The notes beneath the pieces are model-generated. The model was not told where the DNA came from, made no database searches, and worked only from the letters and a program-made list of their open reading frames with translations. DNA of 39,343 nucleotides from Candidatus Magasanikiibacteriota bacterium (GTDB taxonomy: Bacteria; Patescibacteriota; Patescibacteriia; Magasanikbacterales; UBA922). Positions 28,516 to 37,600 of this stretch are shown one piece after another (positions within the stretch are counted from its first letter, which is position 1; each line of letters begins with the position of its first letter). Both the position numbers and the translations under genes were made by a program. Location of the stretch: contig JAHFIC010000004.1 in assembly GCA_023246555.1 (NCBI GenBank), forward strand, positions 1-39,343, in the 5' to 3' direction.

Positions 28516-29109
28516 CTAGTTCAGCGCCAGCCCGAGCGAGGTCGCTCGCTCCCGCGCGAACATCGGCAACGCCCTCACGCTCTGACGCGTCTCCGCGAGG
28601 CGCTTGGGGCTCGTGTTGAAGCCCCAAAGGAGCCGCTTCGCCTCCTTCCTGTGCCGCCGCGCGAACGACGGCTCCATCATGAGGAGCCGAACGAATCGCT
28701 CGATCTCGGAGTTGATCTCCACATGGGTCGGTTGCGGCGTGAAGGCCACCATCGGCGCGGACTCCCGCGCCTCGACGGGCCGGAGGTCGTAGATCTCGCC
28801 GACCTCGATCGTCGGCGGAATCGAAACCGGCCACCCGGCCGCGATGAGCTGCTTCTCGGCCTCGGCGCGCATGTCCTCGTTGACCTCGGCGAGGATGAGG
28901 GGGATGAGCTCGACGCGGAGCGACGCGAGATCGGACATCTCGAGGATGCTCGCCTTGCCCGTCATCTGGGTGTCGTTGCCGGGCGCCCGGCAGATGTGGT
29001 AGGCGATCTTCGCCGCAACCTTCTCCAGCGCGGCCTCACCCACCCAGCGAGCGATGTCTTTCCGATCCATAGCGAAACGCCAGTACTTCGTGGGGTAATT
29101 GATCATCAT
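28516..29109 (-). CDS. GC-rich hypothetical protein (197 aa)
   Basis: Chosen over the overlapping Arg-rich + strand ORFs because of balanced composition, own promoter (29239-29267) and terminator. Confidence 0.65.
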   Translation of the reverse strand: MMINYPTKYWRFAMDRKDIARWVGEAALEKVAAKIAYHICRAPGNDTQMTGKASILEMSDLASLRVELIPLILAEVNEDMRAEAEKQLIAAGWPVSIPPTIEVGEIYDLRPVEARESAPMVAFTPQPTHVEINSEIERFVRLLMMEPSFARRHRKEAKRLLWGFNTSPKRLAETRQSVRALPMFARERATSLGLALN

Positions 29110-29238
29110 TTATCGAACTCTCTTCTTTACTAGTCGAATTTGTAGTCCATCTTCCACCGTCCTTGGCAGAATCCGAACAAATGAACGATTGTACTCTTCG
29201 CCGTACCAAGACTCCTGTCTTGTACAACAAAGCCCAAT

Positions 29239-29267
29239 AACTTAGCATATTTTTCTTATATTGTCAA
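29239..29267 (-). promoter_or_regulatory. Sigma70-like promoter of the 197-aa gene
   Basis: Minus strand TTGACA - 17 nt - TAAGTT. Confidence 0.6.
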
Positions 29268-29289
29268 TAGCCGAATCTCCTGGTATAAT
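29261..29289 (+). promoter_or_regulatory. Sigma70-like promoter of mraY with extended -10
   Basis: TTGTCA - 17 nt - TATAAT preceded by TGG (extended -10). Confidence 0.7.
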
Positions 29290-29297
29290 CTTCCCGT

Positions 29298-30428
29298 ATG
29301 TCGCTCGGTGAAACCCACCTGGAACTTCTCAAAAATGCCCTAGGTTACGGCATTTTTTCCTGTTTTGTAGCCTTTCTTTGGGCGCCGCTTCTCATCAAAT
29401 TCCTCTACCGATTCAACATCACCCGCCAGCGGGAATTCGATGCCACACTCGGATTCGACGCGCGAAAACACAAAGCCGGCACCCCGATTATGGGTGGCCT
29501 TTTGGTCATTCTCACGGTCGCGATCGTCACCATCTGGTTCAATTGGGAACGCCGGTTCACCTTTGTCCCGGTCGGCGTCATGGCGCTCGCGGCCACTTTA
29601 GGCGGCATTGACGACATCATGCACGTCTACGGCAAAGAGCGACGCAATCGCTCCATCCGCCACGTGCTTCGCTTGATTCGTGTTCATGCCGATTGGCGCG
29701 AGCGTCTCTGGCTTGTGCTCACATTGCCATGGTCCATCTTCAAACGCGCGTCGCTGTGGCTAGGGTCGCACCCGGGTCGCGGCGTGCATGTGCACGAAAA
29801 ATTGCTCCTGCAGTTTATTGCTGGTTCTATTACCGCCTACTGGATTTATTTCAAGCTGGGCGAGCATTGGCGGAATATCTTTATTCCGTTTGACGGCTAC
29901 ATCAACATCGGCTGGTGGATCATTCCCATAATTATTCTCTTTGTCATGTTCACGGCAAACGCGGTTAATGTGGCCGACGGCATGGATGGCCTGGCCGGCG
30001 GTACGCTTCTCATTACCTTTTCGGCGCTCACGATTCTCTCGTGGCTTGAAGGATACCAATCCATTGCGATTTTGAACGCGACGACTGCTGGCGCGCTTAT
30101 TCCGTACACATATTTCAATATCAAACCCGCGCGCTTCCAGATGGGCGATGTTGGGTCTTTGGGTCTTGGAGCACTTCTCGCCATCAATGCGATTGCGATC
30201 AATCGCATGCTCCTTCTGCCATTTTTAGGATTCATTTTTTATATCGAACTTACTACCGTCATGATCCAAGTGTTCGGCCGTTATGTTTTGGGCCGCCGCA
30301 TTTTCCGCATGGCACCGATTCACCACCATTTTGAATTGCGCGGCTGGTCGGAAGAGAAAGTCGTGATGCGGTTTTGGATTATGCATGCCGCGATGGTGAT
30401 GCTTGGGTTGTGGATTGCTCTGTACTAG
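29298..30428 (+). CDS. mraY: Phospho-N-acetylmuramoyl-pentapeptide-transferase
   Basis: HKAGTPIMGGLLVI, NAVNVADGMDGLAGG, QMGDVGSLGLGALLA, RMAPIHHHFELRGWSEEKVVMRFW. Confidence 0.96.
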   Translation: MSLGETHLELLKNALGYGIFSCFVAFLWAPLLIKFLYRFNITRQREFDATLGFDARKHKAGTPIMGGLLVILTVAIVTIWFNWERRFTFVPVGVMALAATLGGIDDIMHVYGKERRNRSIRHVLRLIRVHADWRERLWLVLTLPWSIFKRASLWLGSHPGRGVHVHEKLLLQFIAGSITAYWIYFKLGEHWRNIFIPFDGYINIGWWIIPIIILFVMFTANAVNVADGMDGLAGGTLLITFSALTILSWLEGYQSIAILNATTAGALIPYTYFNIKPARFQMGDVGSLGLGALLAINAIAINRMLLLPFLGFIFYIELTTVMIQVFGRYVLGRRIFRMAPIHHHFELRGWSEEKVVMRFWIMHAAMVMLGLWIALY

Positions 30429-30441
30429 CTAAGGGATTCCA

Positions 30442-31089
30442 ATGTATCTTTCCTGGAACGAACAAATTATCACCGACTTCTCCGACGCGCACATCAATAC
30501 ACTCTACAGAGAAGGGTATCTTTTTACGCGTGTCGACCGCGGTGTCATGAAGCAAACCAGAAGTGTTAGGATTGATCTGTCTCAATTCGAACTTTCCAGT
30601 GAAAACCGCCGTATACTCAAAAAAACTGAATGGATAGAAATAAAAAAAGAAACCCTCCCCTACGCGAACTACTCGTGGAAAATCGGAAAATTGGCCAAAG
30701 ACTTTTACGAGACAAAATTCGGCAAAAAAACTTTTTCTGCCAATAAAATAAAAGAATTACTCACAACCAATAAAAGCAATTTCAATCGAGTGTTCGTGTA
30801 TTCATACAATGGTGAACCAATCGGATATTGCATCGCACGAGAAACAAATGAAATGATCCACTATTCTTATCCGTTCTACACCCTCAACTCTCAACTCTCA
30901 ACTCTCAACCCCGGCATGGCAATGATGACGCAGGCGGTTCTTTTTGCGAAAGAACACGGCAAAAAATATATCTATCTTGGCAGTGCCCAGCGTCCGACCG
31001 ATACCTACAAACTGCAATTCGCGGGGTTGGAGTGGTTTGATGGAAAGGAATGGAAGACCGATCTCGCGGCGCTGAAATCCCTTTTATGA
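30442..31089 (+). CDS. Ate1/Bpt-like (arginyl/leucyl-tRNA-protein transferase fold, GNAT-like) protein
   Basis: TRSVRIDLSQFELSSENRRILKK resembles the Ate/Bpt RI...F..S..rR element; KKYIYLGSAQRPTDTYKLQFAGLEWFDGKEWK resembles the YLGyyI...YK..f.P.E...g.W C-terminal element. No N-terminal Cys cluster. Confidence 0.55.
   Translation: MYLSWNEQIITDFSDAHINTLYREGYLFTRVDRGVMKQTRSVRIDLSQFELSSENRRILKKTEWIEIKKETLPYANYSWKIGKLAKDFYETKFGKKTFSANKIKELLTTNKSNFNRVFVYSYNGEPIGYCIARETNEMIHYSYPFYTLNSQLSTLNPGMAMMTQAVLFAKEHGKKYIYLGSAQRPTDTYKLQFAGLEWFDGKEWKTDLAALKSLL
30883..30909. repeat. Near-perfect heptanucleotide tandem repeat inside the Ate-like gene
   Basis: (CTCAACT)x3 + CTCAAC, encoding TLNSQLSTLN. Confidence 0.9.
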
Positions 31090-32420
31090 AACATGTCCAC
31101 TTCATCGGCATTTGCGGTGTTGCCATGTCGGCCTTGGCCATTGCCTGCAAAAAAGCCGACTGGCACGTCACTGGCTCGGACGCCGGATTTTTCCCTCCCG
31201 TTTCGACGGCGCTCACACACGCCGGTATTTCTTTTTACCCCGGCTGGCATCCGGAAAAAATGGGTATACCTGATCTCGTGGTGGTCGGCAATGTCGCGAG
31301 TTCCACGAATCCGGAATGGCTTGTCGTACAGGAAAAAAAAATCCCCTACCTCTCGTATCCGGAATTTATCGCCAAATACCTTGTGAAACCAATATCCGTC
31401 GTCTGCGCCGGTACCTATGGTAAAACGACCAGCGCTGCACTGTTGACATGGATCCTCACACAGGCCGGAAAAAATCCGAGTTATCTGTTTGGCGGACTCG
31501 CGATCGACGCGTTTGATTCAGCTGCGCTTACTGATAGCGACATAAGCGTCCTCGAAGGCGACGAATACAAAAGCGCGCGCTGGGACAATCGGCCGAAATT
31601 CGCGCACTACTCCCCCACCCATCTCATTCTGACCGGCATCTCCTGGGATCATGCCGATGTGTATCCAACCGAGGAATCGTACAAAAAGGTGTTTGCTGAG
31701 CTTCTCCAATCTGTACCAAAAAACGGTGTTGTGATCGCGGCCGGCAAAACCTATGGTTCAGATGCCAATCTGCCTTGGCGCTACGAAAATGTGAACTCCC
31801 CGCCGCAGGGAATTGCTTTTGCTATCGTTCACGATAAAAAAACCTACCATGTTGAAAGTCCGATGCTTGGTGAATACCAAGCCGCGAATATTACCGGCTG
31901 TTTTGCCATGGCGCACGCGCTTGGAATTGACGCGGAAACAACCATTGCCGCTATAAAAAATTTCCAAGGACTCAAGCGCCGACTCGAAAAACGACTCGAT
32001 GGACCGATCACCATTTTCGACGATATCGCCCACTCCCCCGCCAAGGCCAAGGCGACGCTCGCAACGCTCAGAAAAATTTATTCAGGAAAAATTGTCGCGG
32101 TCTTTGAACCGAATACTGGAAATCGGAAAACGATCGCTCTCTCAAGTTATGCTGACGCCTTCAATAACGCCAATGAAGTAATTATCCCTGCATTGACAAA
32201 AATCAAAAAAGATGTGAATGATGAAGGTGCCACCATGGATGGCGAGGGGTTGTGTGCAGTCATTGGGAAAATTCACCACAATGCCCAATATATCGGCGAT
32301 GATGTGAAACTGATCGATCATATCCGGCGCATAGTACAGTCAGGTGATGTAGTGGTATTCCTCGGTTCCCATGGATTTCGCGGGATAATCGACGTATTAA
32401 TAAAAAAATTACACCTATGA
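31086..32420 (+). CDS. Mur ligase, Mpl/MurC-like
   Basis: MKHVHFIGICGVAMSALA, VCAGTYGKTTSAALLTWIL, ISVLEGDEYKSARWDNRPKFAHYSPTHLILTGISWDHADVY. ATGA overlap with the previous gene. Confidence 0.85.
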   Translation: MKHVHFIGICGVAMSALAIACKKADWHVTGSDAGFFPPVSTALTHAGISFYPGWHPEKMGIPDLVVVGNVASSTNPEWLVVQEKKIPYLSYPEFIAKYLVKPISVVCAGTYGKTTSAALLTWILTQAGKNPSYLFGGLAIDAFDSAALTDSDISVLEGDEYKSARWDNRPKFAHYSPTHLILTGISWDHADVYPTEESYKKVFAELLQSVPKNGVVIAAGKTYGSDANLPWRYENVNSPPQGIAFAIVHDKKTYHVESPMLGEYQAANITGCFAMAHALGIDAETTIAAIKNFQGLKRRLEKRLDGPITIFDDIAHSPAKAKATLATLRKIYSGKIVAVFEPNTGNRKTIALSSYADAFNNANEVIIPALTKIKKDVNDEGATMDGEGLCAVIGKIHHNAQYIGDDVKLIDHIRRIVQSGDVVVFLGSHGFRGIIDVLIKKLHL

Positions 32421-32995
32421 AAATCCCATCCCAAGCAAAACGCGTTTTCAAAGGAAAAATTTTTGACGTCTACCAATGGGAACAACAAATGTTTGATGGC
32501 TCTCATGAAACATTTGAAATGCTCAAACGCCCAGATACGGTGCAAATCATCGCGACGGGCGATGAAAAAATATTTATTGCAAAAGAACAGCAGCCAAATC
32601 GGACCGAGCCGTATCTTACGTTGTTCGGCGGCCGAGTTGACGATGGCGAGGAACCGCTTGCCGCGGCCAAACGGGAACTTTTGGAAGAAGCCGGTATGAC
32701 TACGAACGATTGGGAACTCTGGTGTACGAAAGAACCAGCAAGCAAAATTGAATGGACGGTATACACATTTATTGCCCGCGGATGCAAACAAACCCATGCG
32801 CAGTGCCTTGACGCGGGAGAAAAAATTACTCTCCATGAAGTAAACCTTGATGAATTTGTCACCAACGCGACACACCCATCATTTCGCAATCTTGGTATTA
32901 CCTGGGAACTCTTACGGCTTCAGCTTGAACCAAAAAAGCTGGAGGAATTTAAGAAAAAACTGTTTATTTCCCCTCATCCGCCACTTCAGCAGTAA
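32417..32995 (+). CDS. NUDIX hydrolase
   Basis: FGGRVDDGEEPLAAAKRELLEEAGM; ATGA overlap with the previous gene. Confidence 0.9.
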   Translation: MKIPSQAKRVFKGKIFDVYQWEQQMFDGSHETFEMLKRPDTVQIIATGDEKIFIAKEQQPNRTEPYLTLFGGRVDDGEEPLAAAKRELLEEAGMTTNDWELWCTKEPASKIEWTVYTFIARGCKQTHAQCLDAGEKITLHEVNLDEFVTNATHPSFRNLGITWELLRLQLEPKKLEEFKKKLFISPHPPLQQ

Positions 32996-33131
32996 CGCCG
33001 CTATCCACCACATCCAGAATCAGAAGCGAAATGCCGCAGTGATTGCACTCCACCACCTGATCTTTCACAAGCGGCTGCGGGAGCGCTGAAAGATCGACTG
33101 AATTTTTGCATTCTGGACAAATCAACGTCAT
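32964..33131 (-). CDS. Small zinc-ribbon protein (LysW-like), 55 aa
   Basis: Start trimmed to MTLICPECKNSVDLSALPQPLVKDQVVECNHCGISLLILDVVDSGVTAEVADEGK; two CxxC pairs. Overlaps the NUDIX 3' end by 32 bp, convergent. Confidence 0.6.
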   Translation of the reverse strand: MTLICPECKNSVDLSALPQPLVKDQVVECNHCGISLLILDVVDSGVTAEVADEGK

Positions 33132-33179
33132 AAAAATAAAAGAAAAATACGAAAACAGTATAACCAGAACTTGAATGAT

Positions 33180-34028
33180 ATGCAAACTCCACAAGAATCA
33201 TTCCCGGCGCTCGCGCATGCACTTGGTGTTCCAAGCATTTTTTTGAAACGGGAAGACCTTCACCCGCTTGGTTCTCACAAAGGGCGGTCGATTCCACCAA
33301 TGATAGAGCACTATGTGGCCAATGGAGTCCGTAATTTTGTTATTTCCTCGTCCGGTAACGCCGCGATTGCCGCGGTAAAAACACTGCCGGAAGGTTGTAC
33401 GCTGAAAATACTTATCGGCGAGAAGATTGGTGTTGAAAAAGAGAAGCAATTGAAAAAAGAGATCGGAAATCAAAAATCAATTATTTTGGAAAAACGAAAA
33501 AATCCGAAACAAACGGCGTTTCTCATGGAGAAAAATGGACAAGCAAAGAACCTCCGCCAATCGACGGACGATACGGCGCTATCGGGGTACGAATCGCTTG
33601 CCGAAGAATTAAAAGCGATCCCAAACCTCCAAGCAGTGTTTATTCCAACCTCATCGGGCACGACCGCTCAAGCGCTCGGAAAAAACCTGCCCGGCGTGCA
33701 AATCCATATTGTCCAAACCGCCGCCGTGCACCCGATCGCGGAGACTTTTGATAAAAATTTTATTCCGCAAAAAAACAGCGTGGCAAACGCAATCGTCGAT
33801 GCCGTCGCCCACCGAAAAAACGCCGTCATACGAGCCGTCAAACAATCCGGTGGTTCCGGTTGGGTTGTTTCGGACGATGAGATACAAAAAGCGGCCATAA
33901 TCGTAAAAGAAACCATCGGCCTCGGTATCTCCCCAAATAGCGCTCTCTCGATCGCCGGACTTGGCAAAGCCATAAACCATGCTTGGCGATTTCCCGATTC
34001 AGTCGCCTGTCTCACGACTGGCGCGTAG
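33180..34028 (+). CDS. Pyridoxal-phosphate-dependent enzyme, threonine synthase/cysteine synthase-like (PALP family)
   Basis: FLKREDLHPLGSHKGRSIP (PLP-Lys-like), ISSSGNAAIAAV, PTSSGTTAQALG. Confidence 0.8.
   Translation: MQTPQESFPALAHALGVPSIFLKREDLHPLGSHKGRSIPPMIEHYVANGVRNFVISSSGNAAIAAVKTLPEGCTLKILIGEKIGVEKEKQLKKEIGNQKSIILEKRKNPKQTAFLMEKNGQAKNLRQSTDDTALSGYESLAEELKAIPNLQAVFIPTSSGTTAQALGKNLPGVQIHIVQTAAVHPIAETFDKNFIPQKNSVANAIVDAVAHRKNAVIRAVKQSGGSGWVVSDDEIQKAAIIVKETIGLGISPNSALSIAGLGKAINHAWRFPDSVACLTTGA
33462..33489. repeat. 7-bp periodic repeat inside the PALP gene
   Basis: ATCGGAA|ATCAAAA|ATCAATT|ATTTTGG. Confidence 0.55.
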
Positions 34029-34686
34029 CGATCGAGACGATATTCATTCCCCGGGCATCAAATTGCTTTTCCACGACCAGCCCGGCGATCTCGCACCACT
34101 TCGCGATATCTTCCGGCGTATAAGCGTAGTACAGCCGCTCGCCAATCACCGCTCCGCGAGCGTCTTTCCACGGCACTATCATCTCCCGATCAATACTTCC
34201 TAATCTCCATTTTCCCGTTTCTAATTTCTTCTTCGCCCAACCTGAATGCAGATTCCAATTCGTCATGACGAGCATTCCGCGTGGTTTCAATACTCGCCGA
34301 ATCTCGCGAAGAGTTTGTACGCGCTCCTTGTCTGCCGAAAGATGGTGAAACGCCGCTAGGCAAAAAACGATGTCGAACGATTCATCGGGGCAAGGAATCC
34401 GCGTCATCTCGCCCAATCGAACATCAATATCCGGAAAACGCGCTCGCGCCAGCTCGAGCAGGGCTTCGCTAAAATCCACACCGACGTATTCAATATCCTT
34501 GACTGTTCCTTTTTCTACAAATGCCTGGTACAGTCGCGCATTGCCACAGGCCAAATCCAACACCCGACTGTCCGGTTTCGCATACGCGGCGAGGACAAAG
34601 ATCTCCTCTGTTACACGGGATCGCGTTTTTGAAAAACGCTCTCCGATGATATTATAAACATTTTGGTTATTAGAATTGTCTATAAT
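34012..34686 (-). CDS. Class I SAM-dependent methyltransferase (Trm9/ALKBH8-like N-terminus)
   Basis: RVLDLACGNARLYQAF, YVGVDFSEALLELA, FDIVFCLAAFHHL. The reading frame is open upstream of the listed ATG: (I)DNSNNQNVYNIIGERFSKTRSRVTEEIFVLAAYAKPDSRVLDLACG. The 5' boundary is uncertain. Confidence 0.75.
   Translation of the reverse strand: MIDNSNNQNVYNIIGERFSKTRSRVTEEIFVLAAYAKPDSRVLDLACGNARLYQAFVEKGTVKDIEYVGVDFSEALLELARARFPDIDVRLGEMTRIPCPDESFDIVFCLAAFHHLSADKERVQTLREIRRVLKPRGMLVMTNWNLHSGWAKKKLETGKWRLGSIDREMIVPWKDARGAVIGERLYYAYTPEDIAKWCEIAGLVVEKQFDARGMNIVSIATRQS
34197..34228. repeat. 8-bp periodic repeat inside the methyltransferase gene
   Basis: TTCCTAAT|CTCCATTT|TCCCGTTT|CTAATTTC, encoding KKKLETGKWRLGS. 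Confidence 0.6.
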
Positions 34687-37600
34687 ATAAGAGCGAAGAA
34701 CTTAAACAACTGTTTTAATCGGTTGCCTGTCGGAGCGCTTGACGATGAATGACAATCGCTCGGGCATGAGCCGGTTGATTCTCCATAATCGCATGTGCCG
34801 TTGCCATTGCAGGCGGTCCAACTGCCGCTTCCGCCGCAGTCAGATGGACAAGAACTATAAGACTCATTGGATTCGCAAGCGCCGTTGTTGTTGCAGGAAC
34901 TACTGCCGCCGCCGCAGTCAGATGGACAAGCTGAGTATGATTCGTTTGAGTCGCAGACGTTGTTGTAGTTGCATCCTGACGATCCGCAATCGCTTGGACA
35001 CGAACCAGTTGATTCTCCATAATCGCATGTGCCGTTGCCATTGCAGGCGGTATTCCCGCTTCCCGCGCAGTCCGATGGGCAGGATGTTGTCGACTCATTT
35101 GAATCACAAACACGATTGTTGTTGCAGTTCGCTGTGGTGCTACCACTGCTCGCGCACCCGCTAGGACAACCATTATTATCATAGGTGCACCATTGCGTTG
35201 TGGATCCGGGCGCAGGACATGCGCTACAAGCATTTGGGTTACTGCACGTCACGCTGTTTTTCACACATGAATTGGTGGTACTGTTCCATGTCCAGTCTGG
35301 ACCGCAGGAGGAGCTTGTTCCGCCACCGCCGCTTGAAGCGCAAGGCGCGCTTGAACTATTAGAATAACAGGCCGAGGTCGAGTCGCACCACGTGAAGTTA
35401 TGCGCCTCGCAAGTGGAGCGAGAAGTGCATTTTACCGGCATGGCCGAACAGGAGCTTGAACTGCAATCATTCGGACATCCGGTTCCCGTTTCACCGCTAT
35501 CGCAGATCCCGTCGTTATCGCACTTAGGCGCGCAGTCAGTGACACACGATGTGACGGTTTCTCCGCTATCGCAGATGTTATTCCCGCAATATCCGCCGAC
35601 AGTTGTTTGGCACGAAACCGGACAGCCATCGCCAGTCCACTGGCACCATTTTGTCGCGCTCGATGTGCGGCATGCGTCACACGCCTTTGGCGCTGAACAC
35701 ACAACTCCATCGCGCACGCAGGACCGCGCTTCAAGATCATAGTGCCAGCCGCTCCCGCCGCAATAGGTTGTTGTGTCTGATGAGCAATCAGACGGACAGG
35801 AAGCGATGGTTTCATTGCTATCGCAGGTGCCATTCTTATTGCAAGTCGTCCCCGAGCACGCGGCGCTTTGGCAGGCGCCGTTGCACCAGTAAAACCCATG
35901 TGAAGTGCAGTCAACCTGGGTCGTACAGGCCGATGGGGTCGCGGTGCAAAAAGATGTTATTGTACCCGTACAATCATAAGGACATTTGGTTGAAGTTTCT
36001 CCCGGATCGCACACCGCGTTTCCGCAGAACGCTCCGCCGTCTTTGCAGGCTGACGCCGAACAACTATTGCCGCACCAGTATGAACCGCGGCCGATACATC
36101 CGGTCTTTGTTCTACAGTAATATGGGCTGCCATTACAAAGCGGATCTTCTCCCGGGGCGCAGTCTTGAAGACAAGATTCTGTAGTTTCTCGTCCGTTGCA
36201 AGCGCCATCACCGCACCACGGCGTCGCCGGGCATTCAGACGGACAAATGGTTGATGTTTCGGATCCGCCACAGACACCATCCCCATTGCACACAGTGGTA
36301 GAACCGCAATCTGAAGGACAGGAGCCGGAAGATTCTCCGTACTCGCAACTGCCGTCGTTGTCACAAGCCGTAGTTCCGCCGCAGTCAGAGCGGCAAGAAT
36401 CATAGGTTTCATTTGATTCGCAAACGCCGTTGCTATTGCAAACAAGCGCCACGGTATCGCAATCGGACGGGCAACTTTCTGCGGTTTCACTGCTATCGCA
36501 GATATTGTTGCCGCAGATTGGCGTTATGGGTTGTTCATCCGGAACACACGATCCATAAATACTGCAACCCTGCTGATCGATTGTGATGTCACGATGCATC
36601 GCGCTAGGGCATGGACTTGGCCGCGTCGGACAAGCAATCGGCTTTGGCTCTGGCGGCAAAACACATGACCAATCAGCGCACGGATTTTTTCTCTTATCAG
36701 GAGGCAATGGCGCTTCTCCCGGCGCGCATATTCTTGGCATCACTGCCGGACAAATCGGCGACTGACATTCGGAATAAATGGTACAGCCGTTTTGATCAAC
36801 GCTTTCGCTTCTAAATAGTCCGACCTGACAATCAACTGGTTTCGCCGGACAGCGATTTTTTTCTATCGGAATACATCCGCCCGGAACCCAGCAGCCATCG
36901 ACTTTTTGTTTCGTCTCGCGGTATTCTCCATTCGGACAGGAAAGATACGAAGTTATCGGACAAATCCGAGTATCAAAAGAAGCACAAGAACGCGACCCTT
37001 CATCCCAAAATTGGCCATGTCCACAACCCCGCCGATTATCCTTTTCACAACGTCTCAAGAGATAATCATAGTAAAATCCTTCTTCGCACGAAGCAATGTT
37101 CGTTGGCACGCAATCTCGCTTCCCGCTATCCCAGAAAAACCCGCTTGAACAAACTTGCGCAACATTAGTCGTACAATCCTGCGGATAGGAAATGGTCCCA
37201 TTTGAACCAATGGTTGGTTTACAGTTTTCTGTCTCATTTGTTTTTCGACAAATCCCTTGCCCGCCATCCCAATAAAATCCGGTGCCACAGGCAATAAACC
37301 TCTCTGGGGGCTTAAAGAATGGATCTGTCAGGCAATTTTTTCCATCCCAATATGTGCCAACGGCACAGGATTGCTGAACCGATGTTTCGGTCGTTGATAC
37401 GCATCGCGCCTGTCCAGCATCCCAGAAAAAACCTGGGGCACAGGCAACCGGCTGTAATGCCACAGTGATCCACTGGCACTCTGGCACTTTCTGGTTTTTA
37501 CGACAATAAGTCTCACATGATTCTGAGGTGTTGCACCTCGCCGCAAGCGGATTATCCAGCTCATATCGCGCTTTTTCCAATTCAATATTTTTACGCTCGC

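Noticed and set aside
28118-28834. 238-aa minus ORF
   Set aside because: Low-complexity Ala/Arg/Gly start typical of an out-of-frame GC-rich shadow; overlaps the NlpC/P60-like gene and crosses the terminator.
28474-29133. 219-aa + strand ORF (MRVWTGSVSERDESLVQRQPERG...)
   Set aside because: Arg/Leu-rich shadow of the GC-rich minus-strand gene, no SD, and the minus gene has a promoter and terminator.
34715-36490. Multiple ORFs (172, 160, 177 aa) on the minus strand and others on + within the Cys-repeat gene
   Set aside because: Alternative frames of a repetitive gene, kept open by repeat composition; no RBS or recognisable domain.
34750-36500. Possible CRISPR array, from regularly repeated motifs
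   Set aside because: Repeats are in-frame protein-coding Cys motifs of variable length without conserved repeat/unique spacer structure.
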